From contig OZ245030.1 of the NCBI GenBank assembly GCA_965223985.1, positions 3,534,001-3,598,000 on the forward strand: a stretch of 64,000 nucleotides of DNA, written 5' to 3'. Under the pieces are notes generated by a model. The model searched no databases. It worked only from the letters and a program-made list of their open reading frames with translations, and was not told where the DNA came from. Positions 52,931-62,122 of this stretch are shown in pieces. The DNA is from JAPPKS01 sp963667895. Its GTDB lineage: Bacteria; Poribacteria; WGA-4E; PCPOR2b. The position numbers and the translations under genes are program-made. How positions within the stretch are numbered: position 1 is the stretch's first letter; the number at the start of each line of letters is the position of its first letter.

Positions 52931-55512
52931 TGCCAAGCAAGACAGCGAAACGGGACATTGAGAACTACGAGCACACGAGCGAAAAACGGGTCAACAACCC
53001 TCCTGTCGGTTTAGTTACCCCAGCGACGGACCAAGATGCAGGCAAGAAGACCTACGCCTACGATCCACATCTCGATCCGACGCTCGTCTGGGCGAGTAAG
53101 GCGGAACGGACATCGTTTGAGGTGCCGACAGTCTCGCTTCACGTGCACGAGCGGGTAGAGTCAAGCGTAATCATTGACGCTGTACGAAAGCGCAACGGTG
53201 CGGAAACTCAGTTGTCGTTTTTTGCCTCGCCGGACGAAAACCCGCCGATTCGCCAAGCAATCGAGTTCTACAAACACCGGCGCAACTGGACCAACCGCTT
53301 AATCGCCGGTGACAGCCTATTGGTGATGAACAGCCTGCTTGAGAAGGAAGGTCTCAGCGGACAGGTGCAGATGGTATACATTGACCCGCCTTACGGCATT
53401 CGATACGGTTCTAACTTCCAGCCGTTTGTGAAGCAGCGCGGTGTCACGGACGGTAAAGACGAAGATTTGACAGCGGAACCGGAGCAGATCAGAGCGTTCC
53501 GAGACACTTGGGAACTTGGCATCCACTCCTACCTCGCTTATCTCCGTGATCGGCTATTGCTTGCGCGTGAACTCCTGGCTGAAAGCGGAAGTTGCTTTGT
53601 ACAGATCGGCGATGAGAACGTGCACCGTGTCAGTATGGTGATGGATGATGTTTTCGGCGCCGAAAATCGCATGGCGACCATATCCTTCGCGACGACGAGC
53701 GGCAGCTCGGCGACTCATTTGCCAGAGGTGGCAGATTACCTGCTCTGGTACGCGAAGGACAGAAATCGTGTAAAGTATCGGCAACTGTATGAGCCATTGA
53801 CCCGAACTGAAACCATTGAATACTTCAGTTCATACGCATCAGTGGAATTAGCCGATGGCAGTAGTCGAAAGCCCACTTCGCAAGAACGTTTTGATCCTGA
53901 CAGACATTTGCCCGAGGGTGCGCGCATCTTCGGGCGAACCGGATTGGACTCCCAAGGCGTATCCACCACCGGGCGTTCCGAACCGTATGAATATAAGGGA
54001 CGGATTTTTCGCTGTGGCAGGAACAGACACTGGTCTATCTCCAAGGATGGATTAGATCGACTGGCAGAATTGGGGAGGCTTGCTGCCTTAGAAGGAATAA
54101 ATTCGTTACGGTGGAAGAAATACGATGATGAAGTGCCGGGACGACGAATCAATAACATTTGGCCCGATCAGATGTACCCTAGTGAGAAGCGATACGTTGT
54201 GGAAACATCCACGAAGGCGATTCAGCGTTGCCTATTGATGACGACAGATCCGGGAGATTTGGTATTCGACCCCACCTGCGGCAGCGGCGCCACTGCTTAT
54301 GTAGCGGAGCAGTGGGGCAGGCGGTGGATTACCTGTGATACATCTCGTGTGGCACTCACGCTCGCCAAGGGGCGGGTGATGACCGCTGTTTACGATTACT
54401 ACGAGTTGGCGCATGTGCAAGAAGGTGTGGGCAGCGGTTTCAAGTATAAGACCGTGTCCAATGTTTCGCCCAGCATACTGGCAAACGATGCGCCCTCGCC
54501 TGCCATTACACTCTACGATCAGCCGTGGGTAGACAAATCAAAGACGCGCGTCGCGGGTCCATTTACTGTCGAGGCTGTCCCCGCGCCGACGGTAAAACCG
54601 ATTGAGGAGATTGAAGATTCGGCACCCTTGACTGCAGACGAGTCGATCGCCCGTACTGGCGAAACTCACCGTCAAGGCGACTGGCGCGAGGAGCTGCTCA
54701 AGACGGGCATCCGTGGCAAGGCAGGGCAGCGCATCTCGTTCGCTCGACTAGAGCCGTTGCCGGGCACGCGGTGGCTGCACGCCCACGGGGAGACCCGTCC
54801 TGACGATGCCGGCGCTGAAGTGTTCCGTGATCCAGGCACGGCATACAACCCGGAGCGTGTCGTGGTTTCGTTTGGTCCTGACCATGCGCCGCTTGAACAG
54901 CGCCAAATCGAACTCGCGATTGACGATGCGCAGAAACTCGTCCCCACGCCGAAAATTATCGTCTTTGCCGCATTTCAGTTTGATCCCGAGGCGTCAAAGG
55001 ACATTGACGAGACCAATTGGCCCAGCGTCACACTTTTGAAGGCGCAGATGAACGCGGACTTGCTGACAGACGATCTCAAGAAAAAGCGTGCAAGCAACGA
55101 GAGTTTCTGGTTGATAGGTCAACCCGATGTGTCACTTGAACGGATTGCGGATGGCGAGCACGAACGCAAATATCGGATTTCCGTCCAGGGGTTTGACTAC
55201 TACAACACCAAAACAGGCGACGTGGAATCCGGCGACGCCAACCAGATTGCGGTGTGGATGCTCGATCCCGATTACGACGGGCGGAGCCTGTTTCCCCGGC
55301 AGGTGTTCTTCCCGATGTCTGGTGGAGACAACGACGATGACTGTTGGACTAAGCTTGCGCGAGATCTCAAGTCCGAGATTGACCCAGACTTAATCGAATC
55401 CTACCGCGGCACCGTGTCTCTTCCGTTCGCGCCCGGCGAGCATGAACGGGCGGCTGTCAAGATTGTGGACGACCGCGGAATCGAGAGCTTGCGAATTGTG
55501 GAGTTGCAATGA
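52930..55512 (+). CDS. Type III-like (Mod) N6-adenine/N4-cytosine DNA methyltransferase
   Basis: 860 residues. The catalytic motif IV YIDPPYGIRYG (about 149-159) precedes the AdoMet-binding motif I VFDPTCGSGATAYVAEQWG (about 445-463), the beta-class order typical of type III Mod subunits. Between them lie SGSCFVQIGDENVHRV and a target-recognition-like region (about 230-420). The C-terminal 350 residues (from about 500) are an extension not typical of short Mod proteins, and I cannot assign them. Likely function is protective DNA methylation paired with the helicase-nuclease 3.9 kb downstream. The ribosome-binding site is weak (GAGGAA). Confidence 0.9.
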   Translation: MPSKTAKRDIENYEHTSEKRVNNPPVGLVTPATDQDAGKKTYAYDPHLDPTLVWASKAERTSFEVPTVSLHVHERVESSVIIDAVRKRNGAETQLSFFASPDENPPIRQAIEFYKHRRNWTNRLIAGDSLLVMNSLLEKEGLSGQVQMVYIDPPYGIRYGSNFQPFVKQRGVTDGKDEDLTAEPEQIRAFRDTWELGIHSYLAYLRDRLLLARELLAESGSCFVQIGDENVHRVSMVMDDVFGAENRMATISFATTSGSSATHLPEVADYLLWYAKDRNRVKYRQLYEPLTRTETIEYFSSYASVELADGSSRKPTSQERFDPDRHLPEGARIFGRTGLDSQGVSTTGRSEPYEYKGRIFRCGRNRHWSISKDGLDRLAELGRLAALEGINSLRWKKYDDEVPGRRINNIWPDQMYPSEKRYVVETSTKAIQRCLLMTTDPGDLVFDPTCGSGATAYVAEQWGRRWITCDTSRVALTLAKGRVMTAVYDYYELAHVQEGVGSGFKYKTVSNVSPSILANDAPSPAITLYDQPWVDKSKTRVAGPFTVEAVPAPTVKPIEEIEDSAPLTADESIARTGETHRQGDWREELLKTGIRGKAGQRISFARLEPLPGTRWLHAHGETRPDDAGAEVFRDPGTAYNPERVVVSFGPDHAPLEQRQIELAIDDAQKLVPTPKIIVFAAFQFDPEASKDIDETNWPSVTLLKAQMNADLLTDDLKKKRASNESFWLIGQPDVSLERIADGEHERKYRISVQGFDYYNTKTGDVESGDANQIAVWMLDPDYDGRSLFPRQVFFPMSGGDNDDDCWTKLARDLKSEIDPDLIESYRGTVSLPFAPGEHERAAVKIVDDRGIESLRIVELQ

Positions 55513-55696
55513 TAAACCATACCACCGAATCTGTAATCAGTTATTGCGAAAAATGGATTCATGGGACATTGGAATACTGACAAATTGCCTAAACGCGTAC
55601 ATTTTGGCGCAAATAACGCAAAAGTGAGTGAGCTTAGAACACGGGCTATCATTGGGCTAATACGAAAACACACATTTGCGCTATGATGAGTGGGAA

Positions 55697-56650
55697 ATGT
55701 TAACGACTCCGTTTGGTCTTGATAGCGCAGGTCAATTAACCCACGCGAAGGATGCTATTCGTGACAACACATATTTTTGCCCAGCTTGTGAACAGCAATT
55801 TATTTTCAAGCGCGGGAAAATTAAAACCCCGCACTTCGCACATAAATCTGGATTGAAGTGCACCGGCGAAACTATCAAGCATCAAGTAGCGAAACTCCGT
55901 ATCGTTGAGGCTATTGCGAATTGGAAAATGGGGAAAACGGAAGCGCCGAAGATCGGAACGGAGTGTCAACATGAATGGTGCAACGAATCCAAATGGATGC
56001 CGATTCCGGACAAAGTTGCTGAAGCTGTCCTAGAGCTCCCTATCGGTGCGCATAGAGTTGATGTTGCCTTGATGAAAAGTGGAACACCTATCGCAGCTAT
56101 CGAAGTCAAGGTATCTCACACCGTTGACATGAAAAAGGCAACACAACTGTCAATCCCTTTCATTGAGGTGGATGCCGATGCGGTAATAGATGATCCGACA
56201 GCGCTGATATCTATTCGTGACAGCCTAAAGAAACACACCTGCGATAAATGTAAAGACACGAAGGCACGATTTGACGAATTAGCGAGAAAACTCTTAAACC
56301 CGACGGGTCTTCAGGCCCTCCCCACAAAGTATTACAGATACGGTCTGCATCGTTGCTGGAAATGTAAAACCAGGATTCTAGTTTTTGCCTGGGGAAATGA
56401 CGAATGGAGCACCAAAAAACCCTTAGTCCACCCGATGCCACGGACAATTCAGTATCGGTACAGTTCTACTGTAGGAGATAAATACTGGACAAACGTCTGC
56501 CATCATTGCAACTCAATCCAAGGCGATTGGTTCTTGCGAAGTGAACCTGAAGGCGTATTCTTTGGAAATGTGGTTGAATTTTCGGACTTCGAGACGGACA
56601 TGGCACACATTGCAAACTGGGCGTTGGAAGAGGGTTATTGTTCAATCTAA
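55697..56650 (+). CDS. CoiA-like zinc-ribbon protein with PD-(D/E)xK nuclease domain
   Basis: 317 residues from ATG 55697; the open frame extends to TTG 55676. The N-terminal part matches CoiA (NTYFCPACEQQFIFKRGKIK, PHFAHKSG). The nuclease core has HRVDVAL and AAIEVKVSHTVDMKK, that is Asp plus E-x-K as metal ligands. The C-terminal part has two or three more zinc pairs (CDKC, CWKCKT, CHHC). CoiA proteins are known from competence, but CoiA-like nucleases also occur in mobile and defence contexts. Its place between Mod and Res genes favours a defence role. Local AT content is higher than in its neighbours, suggesting separate acquisition. Confidence 0.75.
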   Translation: MLTTPFGLDSAGQLTHAKDAIRDNTYFCPACEQQFIFKRGKIKTPHFAHKSGLKCTGETIKHQVAKLRIVEAIANWKMGKTEAPKIGTECQHEWCNESKWMPIPDKVAEAVLELPIGAHRVDVALMKSGTPIAAIEVKVSHTVDMKKATQLSIPFIEVDADAVIDDPTALISIRDSLKKHTCDKCKDTKARFDELARKLLNPTGLQALPTKYYRYGLHRCWKCKTRILVFAWGNDEWSTKKPLVHPMPRTIQYRYSSTVGDKYWTNVCHHCNSIQGDWFLRSEPEGVFFGNVVEFSDFETDMAHIANWALEEGYCSI

Positions 56651-56658
56651 TTTACAGG

Positions 56659-56859
56659 ACGAATTCGGCGAGTTCACGACCAATGGAGGCGGATTGGGTG
56701 CGAGAACTTCGCGACAACTGCGTGAAACACAGTGTCCCCTTCTTCTTCAAGCAGTGGGGCGGCGTATTCAAAAAAAGAACAGGCAGGACATTGGATAACA
56801 GAACATGGGATCAGATGCCGGAGTCCATTCAATCGAGCGAAATACTATTGGGCCATTAA
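56659..56859 (+). pseudogene. C-terminal remnant of a DUF5131 (phage Gp37/Gp68) family protein
   Basis: The frame here reads RPMEADWVRELRDNC, VPFFFKQWGGVFKK and GRTLDNRTWDQMP, the characteristic end of DUF5131/Gp37-Gp68 proteins. The first 200 or so residues of that family are missing, because the upstream DNA belongs to the CoiA-like gene. Its last 55 bases overlap the start of the restriction-helicase gene in another frame. This marks a recombination join inside the defence island. Confidence 0.7.
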
Positions 56860-59666
56860 TTATTAACTCGCCCTATGAAGAACCAGCGAGATACTGGAGC
56901 TATAACCGGGAGCGGCGCACCTTTTCGCTGGCGAAAGGACGTCGCCCGGCTGGGTATGTCATCGCATCAGAAGGTTCCCGTTCGTTCGACGATCCGGGTC
57001 ATTTTGTCGAAATTTCGCTTGTGAACCAGATTCGCGCGCGAGTGCGGGAGTGGCGCCAAGCTGGGTATCCGGGTGTTACAGGTATAACCAAGCGGCTGTT
57101 GGAACACTGGCGTGACGAGGAAGAGTTCGAGAACCGCCGGTTTTTCTTCTGTCAGTTGGAAGCCGCCGAAACACTAATCTGGTTCACCGAGTCACCCCAG
57201 TCCGGCAAAGTGGGGATCGAGATTCCATCCGATGGCGGAGAGTTCCGGCGGCTGTGCTCCAAAATGGCGACAGGATCGGGCAAAACCGTCGTCATGGCGA
57301 TGGTTATCGCGTGGCAAATTCTTAACAAGGTCGCCAATCCTCAAGATTCTCGTTTCTCCCGTAATGTGTTGGTCATTGCGCCCGGTCTGACGATAAAGAG
57401 CCGCTTGGCTGTGCTAAAACCGTCCAACGTGGAAAACTATTACAAGAAGTTCGGTGTTGTGCCGTCAACCTTGCACGACAAGTTACATCAAGGGACAGTC
57501 CTGGTCCACAACCGGCACGCTCTAAACTGGGAGACAGAGGAGAGGATTGCGAAGAAACGCAGCGTGGATAAGCGAGGCGTAAAGAGCGATGAAGCGTATG
57601 TCCGCGAGGTGCTGGGCGATATGGCAATTGTACCCAACCTCTTGGTCATTAACGACGAAGCACATCACGCGTGGCGCGTCCCAGCCGGATCGAAGGTCAA
57701 GGGCGTGGCAAAGGACCAGATTGAGGAGGCAACCAAGTGGGTCGGCGGCTTGGACCGTATCAACAAAGCTCGAGGTATTCTCGCTTGTTACGACTTCTCC
57801 GCCACACCCTTTGCACCGACAGGTAAACGCAGTTCCGAGGAAGCGCTGTTCGGCTGGATCGTGAGCGACTTCGGGTTAAACGATGCAATTGAGTCGGGAT
57901 TAGTCAAGACGCCGCGCGTTGTCATTCGTGACGACGCGGTGCCCGACGCTGCAACCTACAAATCTCGTCTCTACCATATCTACAATGACTCCGAGGTCAA
58001 GGACGACTTGAACCGCAAGGCAAAACCTGAGGAGCCGTTGCCGGATTTGGTCATCAACGGCTACTACCTGTTAGGGTACGATTGGCGCGAAGCTGCAAAG
58101 AATTGGGCGAACAAAGGGCACCGTACCCCACCGGTAATGATTACTGTAGCGAACCGTACCGAGACCGCAGCGCGGATCAAGTATGCGTTTGACCATCGCA
58201 GAGTGCAAATTCCGGAGCTTTGCGATTCGGACCGAACGCTTCATATCGACTCCAAAGTGCTAAACACTGCCGAATCTGCCGAGGAGCCGATCGCGGAGGT
58301 CAACCTCGGTGAGGATGACGCCGGTTCCGCCCAAACCCCCAAGTTGACTAAGAAACAGCAAGCCGAGTTGCTTCGACTGAAAGTAGATACTGTCGGTCAA
58401 CTCAACAAGGAAGGCGAACAGATACAGAACGTAATCTCCGTTGGTATGCTTTCTGAGGGTTGGGACGCGAAGACGGTGACTCATATCATGGGATTACGTG
58501 CGTTTACCAGCCAGCTTCTGTGCGAGCAGGTGGTTGGTCGGGGGCTGCGCCGAACATCGTACGAAACGAAAAAACAGACTGACCCTTTAACTGGGGAAAC
58601 GACCGAACTGCTTACGCCGGATTACGTCAACATTTTCGGCGTTCCATTTACATTTTTGCCGCATGAATCTGCTGAAGGCACAATCCCCGAACCGCCCCAG
58701 CCGAAGACCGTTGTTGAGCCGGTAGCCGACAAGGCGCAATTTGAAATCTCTTGGCCCAACGTCATCCGCATAGACCACCTTTACCGTCCACGACTAACGC
58801 TTGACTGGCAACGCCTTCAACCGCTTGAGCTTGACGCAAGCCTGACAGCCAAGGTTGCCGAACTCGCACCAATCGTCGAGGGCAAGCCGGATGTATCGAA
58901 GATTGAGGCGATAGACTTGGAGAAGCTGGCGTACGAGTTTCGCACGCAGCGAATCATCTTCGAGACCGCGCGGGACGTGTATGAACAGATGCAGAGCAAT
59001 TGGAGCGGCAGCAAAGAAACTCTTCTCGCCCAACTAGTTCGCATCGTGGAACAATTTATTCGCTCTGATGCAATCAGCATCAACCCCGCTTTATTCTTTC
59101 AGGACGACCTCAAGCGGCGCCTCATTACCACGCTTAATATGACCAAAGTGGTTCAGCATATCTGGGAAGCGATTCGCTTCGAAAATACGGAGAAGCTTGA
59201 ACCGGTGTTCGACCGAGATCATCCGATTCGCTCAACTGGCGACATGGGTACATGGTATACCGGCAAGCCATGCGAATACACGAAGCGAAGTCATGTTAAT
59301 TTCTGTGTGTACGACAGTACATGGGAAGCGACAGAAGCCTTCGAACTTGACCAGAACCCCGAAGTCGAGGCTTGGGTTAAGAACGACCACCTCGGCTATG
59401 AAGTGTTTTACATCTATAATGGTGTAGTGCGGAAGTATCGTCCCGACTTTCTCATCCGGCTCCGGTCGGGCGATATGTTGGTGTTGGAAACAAAGGGCAA
59501 AGACTCTGACCGAGACCGCACTAAACGTCGGTTCCTCGACGAATGGGTAAACGCCGTTAATACACATGGGGGATTCGGACGCTGGAGGTGGGATGTGTCG
59601 AAAGCGCCTAGCGATCTCTTGGATATTATTCTGCGACATTCACGCGCGGATTCACCAAACAATTGA
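56805..59666 (+). CDS. Type III-like restriction subunit: DEAH helicase with PD-(D/E)xK nuclease (BPTD_3080-like)
   Basis: 953 residues. The helicase core shows Walker A KMATGSGKTVVMAMV (about 153-167), Walker B/DEAH LLVINDEAHHAWRV (about 279-292), YDFSATPFAP, GMLSEGWDAKTVTHIMGLRA and QVVGRGLRR (motif VI). A C-terminal nuclease (about 875-900) has YRPDFLIRL and MLVLETKG. This architecture matches type III Res and the BPTD_3080-type restriction enzymes. It should cleave unmodified DNA with the Mod-like protein upstream. The only in-frame ATG is 56805, so the first dozen residues are read from the DUF5131 remnant in another frame. Confidence 0.9.
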   Translation: MGSDAGVHSIERNTIGPLIINSPYEEPARYWSYNRERRTFSLAKGRRPAGYVIASEGSRSFDDPGHFVEISLVNQIRARVREWRQAGYPGVTGITKRLLEHWRDEEEFENRRFFFCQLEAAETLIWFTESPQSGKVGIEIPSDGGEFRRLCSKMATGSGKTVVMAMVIAWQILNKVANPQDSRFSRNVLVIAPGLTIKSRLAVLKPSNVENYYKKFGVVPSTLHDKLHQGTVLVHNRHALNWETEERIAKKRSVDKRGVKSDEAYVREVLGDMAIVPNLLVINDEAHHAWRVPAGSKVKGVAKDQIEEATKWVGGLDRINKARGILACYDFSATPFAPTGKRSSEEALFGWIVSDFGLNDAIESGLVKTPRVVIRDDAVPDAATYKSRLYHIYNDSEVKDDLNRKAKPEEPLPDLVINGYYLLGYDWREAAKNWANKGHRTPPVMITVANRTETAARIKYAFDHRRVQIPELCDSDRTLHIDSKVLNTAESAEEPIAEVNLGEDDAGSAQTPKLTKKQQAELLRLKVDTVGQLNKEGEQIQNVISVGMLSEGWDAKTVTHIMGLRAFTSQLLCEQVVGRGLRRTSYETKKQTDPLTGETTELLTPDYVNIFGVPFTFLPHESAEGTIPEPPQPKTVVEPVADKAQFEISWPNVIRIDHLYRPRLTLDWQRLQPLELDASLTAKVAELAPIVEGKPDVSKIEAIDLEKLAYEFRTQRIIFETARDVYEQMQSNWSGSKETLLAQLVRIVEQFIRSDAISINPALFFQDDLKRRLITTLNMTKVVQHIWEAIRFENTEKLEPVFDRDHPIRSTGDMGTWYTGKPCEYTKRSHVNFCVYDSTWEATEAFELDQNPEVEAWVKNDHLGYEVFYIYNGVVRKYRPDFLIRLRSGDMLVLETKGKDSDRDRTKRRFLDEWVNAVNTHGGFGRWRWDVSKAPSDLLDIILRHSRADSPNN

Positions 59667-59825
59667 AGCGTACGTTAGTGTATTTCCGACTGAATTGACT
59701 GCCTGAATCTTATACCATCGGAATCGGATGCAGGTGCCGCAATGTTGCCGGGCAGATTAAACGTTTTCAGGTTTGGCAAGCCTTGACGTTTTTGAGAAAG
59801 ACAAGTTCCGCAAAACGGATAGGTT

Positions 59826-62060
59826 ATGGTAGATAAATCGGAACAATGCTCTCGATTTTCTGATAATCGATTTGCGGTAACGCTCTCAACAGTTTTCTTG
59901 GTTAGCGGAGCGGTCATCGCTTGGCATCATGAGATGTGGCGAGACGAGATGCAGGCGTGGCTGATTGCGAGGGATGCACAATCAGTGTTTGAGCTTTTCA
60001 CAATTCTAAAAAAGTATGAAGGGCATCCCAGCGTATGGCACCTCGGGCTGTATGTGCTTCAGTTTTTCACCAGCTCGCCGATCATCATGCAGGTCTACCA
60101 CCTTATCATCGCCACGGCGACGATCTATGTGTTTGCAAGGTTCTCTCCGTTCACGCGCTTGCAAAAGACGCTCTTTGCGTTCGGCTATTTTCCCTTCTAT
60201 GAGTACGCAATTATATGTAGAAATTACGCAATCGGCATATTGCTGCTGTGCCTCTTTTGCACCCTTTTCACCCGCTGGAAGCAAAAATTTCCGCTTGTCG
60301 GCTTGATTCTTTTTGTGCTCGCGCATACCAGCATTCACGCGCTGATTATCGTCATATCCATCGGACTGCTGCTAGTCTTGGAAGTTCTCTTTACGTCAGA
60401 ACGCCCGAGCCGAACACACATGGGAATCGGCTTTGCGCTAATCATGACTGGAATAATCACCGCCATCTACCAGATTGCGCCAGCCGCTGACCAAGGGACG
60501 CGACCCGGATGGACGACCGCATTCGACTGGCATCATTTACAGAACGTCCTCAATATTATTCCGAGGGCTTTCTTCCCTATACCTATTTTTACCTTCCACT
60601 TTTGGGGTTCCAATTTCCTGGATCTATTTCCCTCAGCTACCCAAGTGAAACTTGTCCTGTCGGTTCTCACCGTGCTTTTCGCCATCGGGCTTCTTCTCAG
60701 AAAACCGACGGTTCTGCTGATGTATCTTTGTGGAACGATTGGCTTGTTGACTTTCTTTTATACCAAATATTTCGGCTCGATACGACATTACGGCTTTCTC
60801 TTTATGCTGTTTGTCGCTGCCGCATGGATATCTCATTATAGCTACGAAGCTAGACGGCTCGCCAGTCCTTTGAAGACAGCCAGTTGGGGATTTGCGAGGG
60901 CGTTCAGTGTCGTGTTTACGCTCATTCTCATTATCCACGTCGTTGGTGGGGTCGCGGCGGCAAAACTGGAGTACACGCATCCTTTTTCGGAGGGCAAGGC
61001 GGTTGCCCGCTTCATCGTGGATGCGAAACTGGATAATATGTTAATCGCCGGTGCCGCTCCGGACGATTTAACATTGGAAGTGCTTGGATATCTGGAAAAG
61101 GACCAGTTTTACTATCCCCGAAGCGATAGATTTGGTTCTTTCGGTGTCTGGGACATGGATTGGCGACGAGGGAGAAGTCTGCCTATCGACACGGTGCTGG
61201 GGAAAGTTCAGCGGTTAAGTGATGAAAGGGGCGAGGATATCTTGGTCGTCTCAGCTCGCCCACTGACAGAAAAAATGCGAAGGGATATTCCAAAAGTTGC
61301 AACGCCTTTGGAGATTGGCAGGGCTGAAGGAAGCAATTATTTCGAAGGTCTCATGGACGAACTCCTTATCGCAAAAAAGGCTTTCTCTCAGGAGGAAATT
61401 CTAGCCCATCTTAACGGAGGTGTGGACGCCTTAATGCAAACAGGATCGGAGGTCATTCTGGCGATGCCATTCGAAGAAGGCGAAGGAGCGGTAACCAAAG
61501 ACCTTTCTCCGTATGGGAACCACGGCTCGTTAAAAGGCGCAGACTGGGAAAAGGGGAAGTTTGGCACCGCCCTAACCTTTGATGGAACCGCTTGGGTGGA
61601 CGCGGGAAATGATGAGCATCTCGAACTCAATGACACAGATTTTACAATCGCACTTTGGGCGAATTTTGGGGCGGACCAACACGTCAGTTTTGTTGCAAAA
61701 TCTGAAGGTCCCGGGAAAACGAACAAATGGATGCTCATAAATCGACCGACAACTTCTGCGGATGACGAAATATTGCTTCATCTCAATTGGCAAGACAAAC
61801 CGGGAATCTGGATTGGATCGCCATGGCGGGGCGAGACCGACCAATGGTATCAAATCGTATTCATCAAAACCCAAGACAATTACACCATTTATGTAGATGG
61901 AAAAATGGTTGGCGCCGTTCCAAATCCTGTAGGCTATACGCTCACGGAAATCAAGCAATTTGGACCCGCTGTGATAGGCGGTGAAGTACTGGGTTACTGC
62001 TTGTACCAAATGCCATTCTCGACGGAACAACGGAACCGAGATGCGGACATCAGTCAATGA
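59826..62060 (+). CDS. GT-C-like multi-span membrane protein with C-terminal LamG module
   Basis: 744 residues. The N-terminal 390 residues have about ten membrane helices and an acidic loop after the first one (WRDEMQAWLIARD, YEGHPSVWHLGLY), as in GT-C glycosyltransferases of the GT39/ArnT kind that use a lipid-linked sugar. A soluble part follows. It includes a LamG-like tail (about 495-535; YFEGLMDELLIAKKAFSQEE) placed before a LamG start (about 545-744; DLSPYGNHGSLKGADW, ALTFDGTAWVDAG), so the lectin fold looks permuted or truncated. The C-terminal end (YQMPFSTEQRN) is unlike LamG and may reflect a frameshift. It has a tandem paralogue downstream. Confidence 0.78.
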   Translation: MVDKSEQCSRFSDNRFAVTLSTVFLVSGAVIAWHHEMWRDEMQAWLIARDAQSVFELFTILKKYEGHPSVWHLGLYVLQFFTSSPIIMQVYHLIIATATIYVFARFSPFTRLQKTLFAFGYFPFYEYAIICRNYAIGILLLCLFCTLFTRWKQKFPLVGLILFVLAHTSIHALIIVISIGLLLVLEVLFTSERPSRTHMGIGFALIMTGIITAIYQIAPAADQGTRPGWTTAFDWHHLQNVLNIIPRAFFPIPIFTFHFWGSNFLDLFPSATQVKLVLSVLTVLFAIGLLLRKPTVLLMYLCGTIGLLTFFYTKYFGSIRHYGFLFMLFVAAAWISHYSYEARRLASPLKTASWGFARAFSVVFTLILIIHVVGGVAAAKLEYTHPFSEGKAVARFIVDAKLDNMLIAGAAPDDLTLEVLGYLEKDQFYYPRSDRFGSFGVWDMDWRRGRSLPIDTVLGKVQRLSDERGEDILVVSARPLTEKMRRDIPKVATPLEIGRAEGSNYFEGLMDELLIAKKAFSQEEILAHLNGGVDALMQTGSEVILAMPFEEGEGAVTKDLSPYGNHGSLKGADWEKGKFGTALTFDGTAWVDAGNDEHLELNDTDFTIALWANFGADQHVSFVAKSEGPGKTNKWMLINRPTTSADDEILLHLNWQDKPGIWIGSPWRGETDQWYQIVFIKTQDNYTIYVDGKMVGAVPNPVGYTLTEIKQFGPAVIGGEVLGYCLYQMPFSTEQRNRDADISQ

Positions 62061-62122
62061 GTTAATCGGAGGAGCGGGGATTAAGGAAGGGAAGAAGTCA
62101 AGCACTCCTTAACGGACGGATT

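Noticed and set aside
55697..56650. Natural-competence role for the CoiA-like gene together with comEC
   Set aside because: comEC is 24 kb away with no other competence genes; the local context is restriction-modification.
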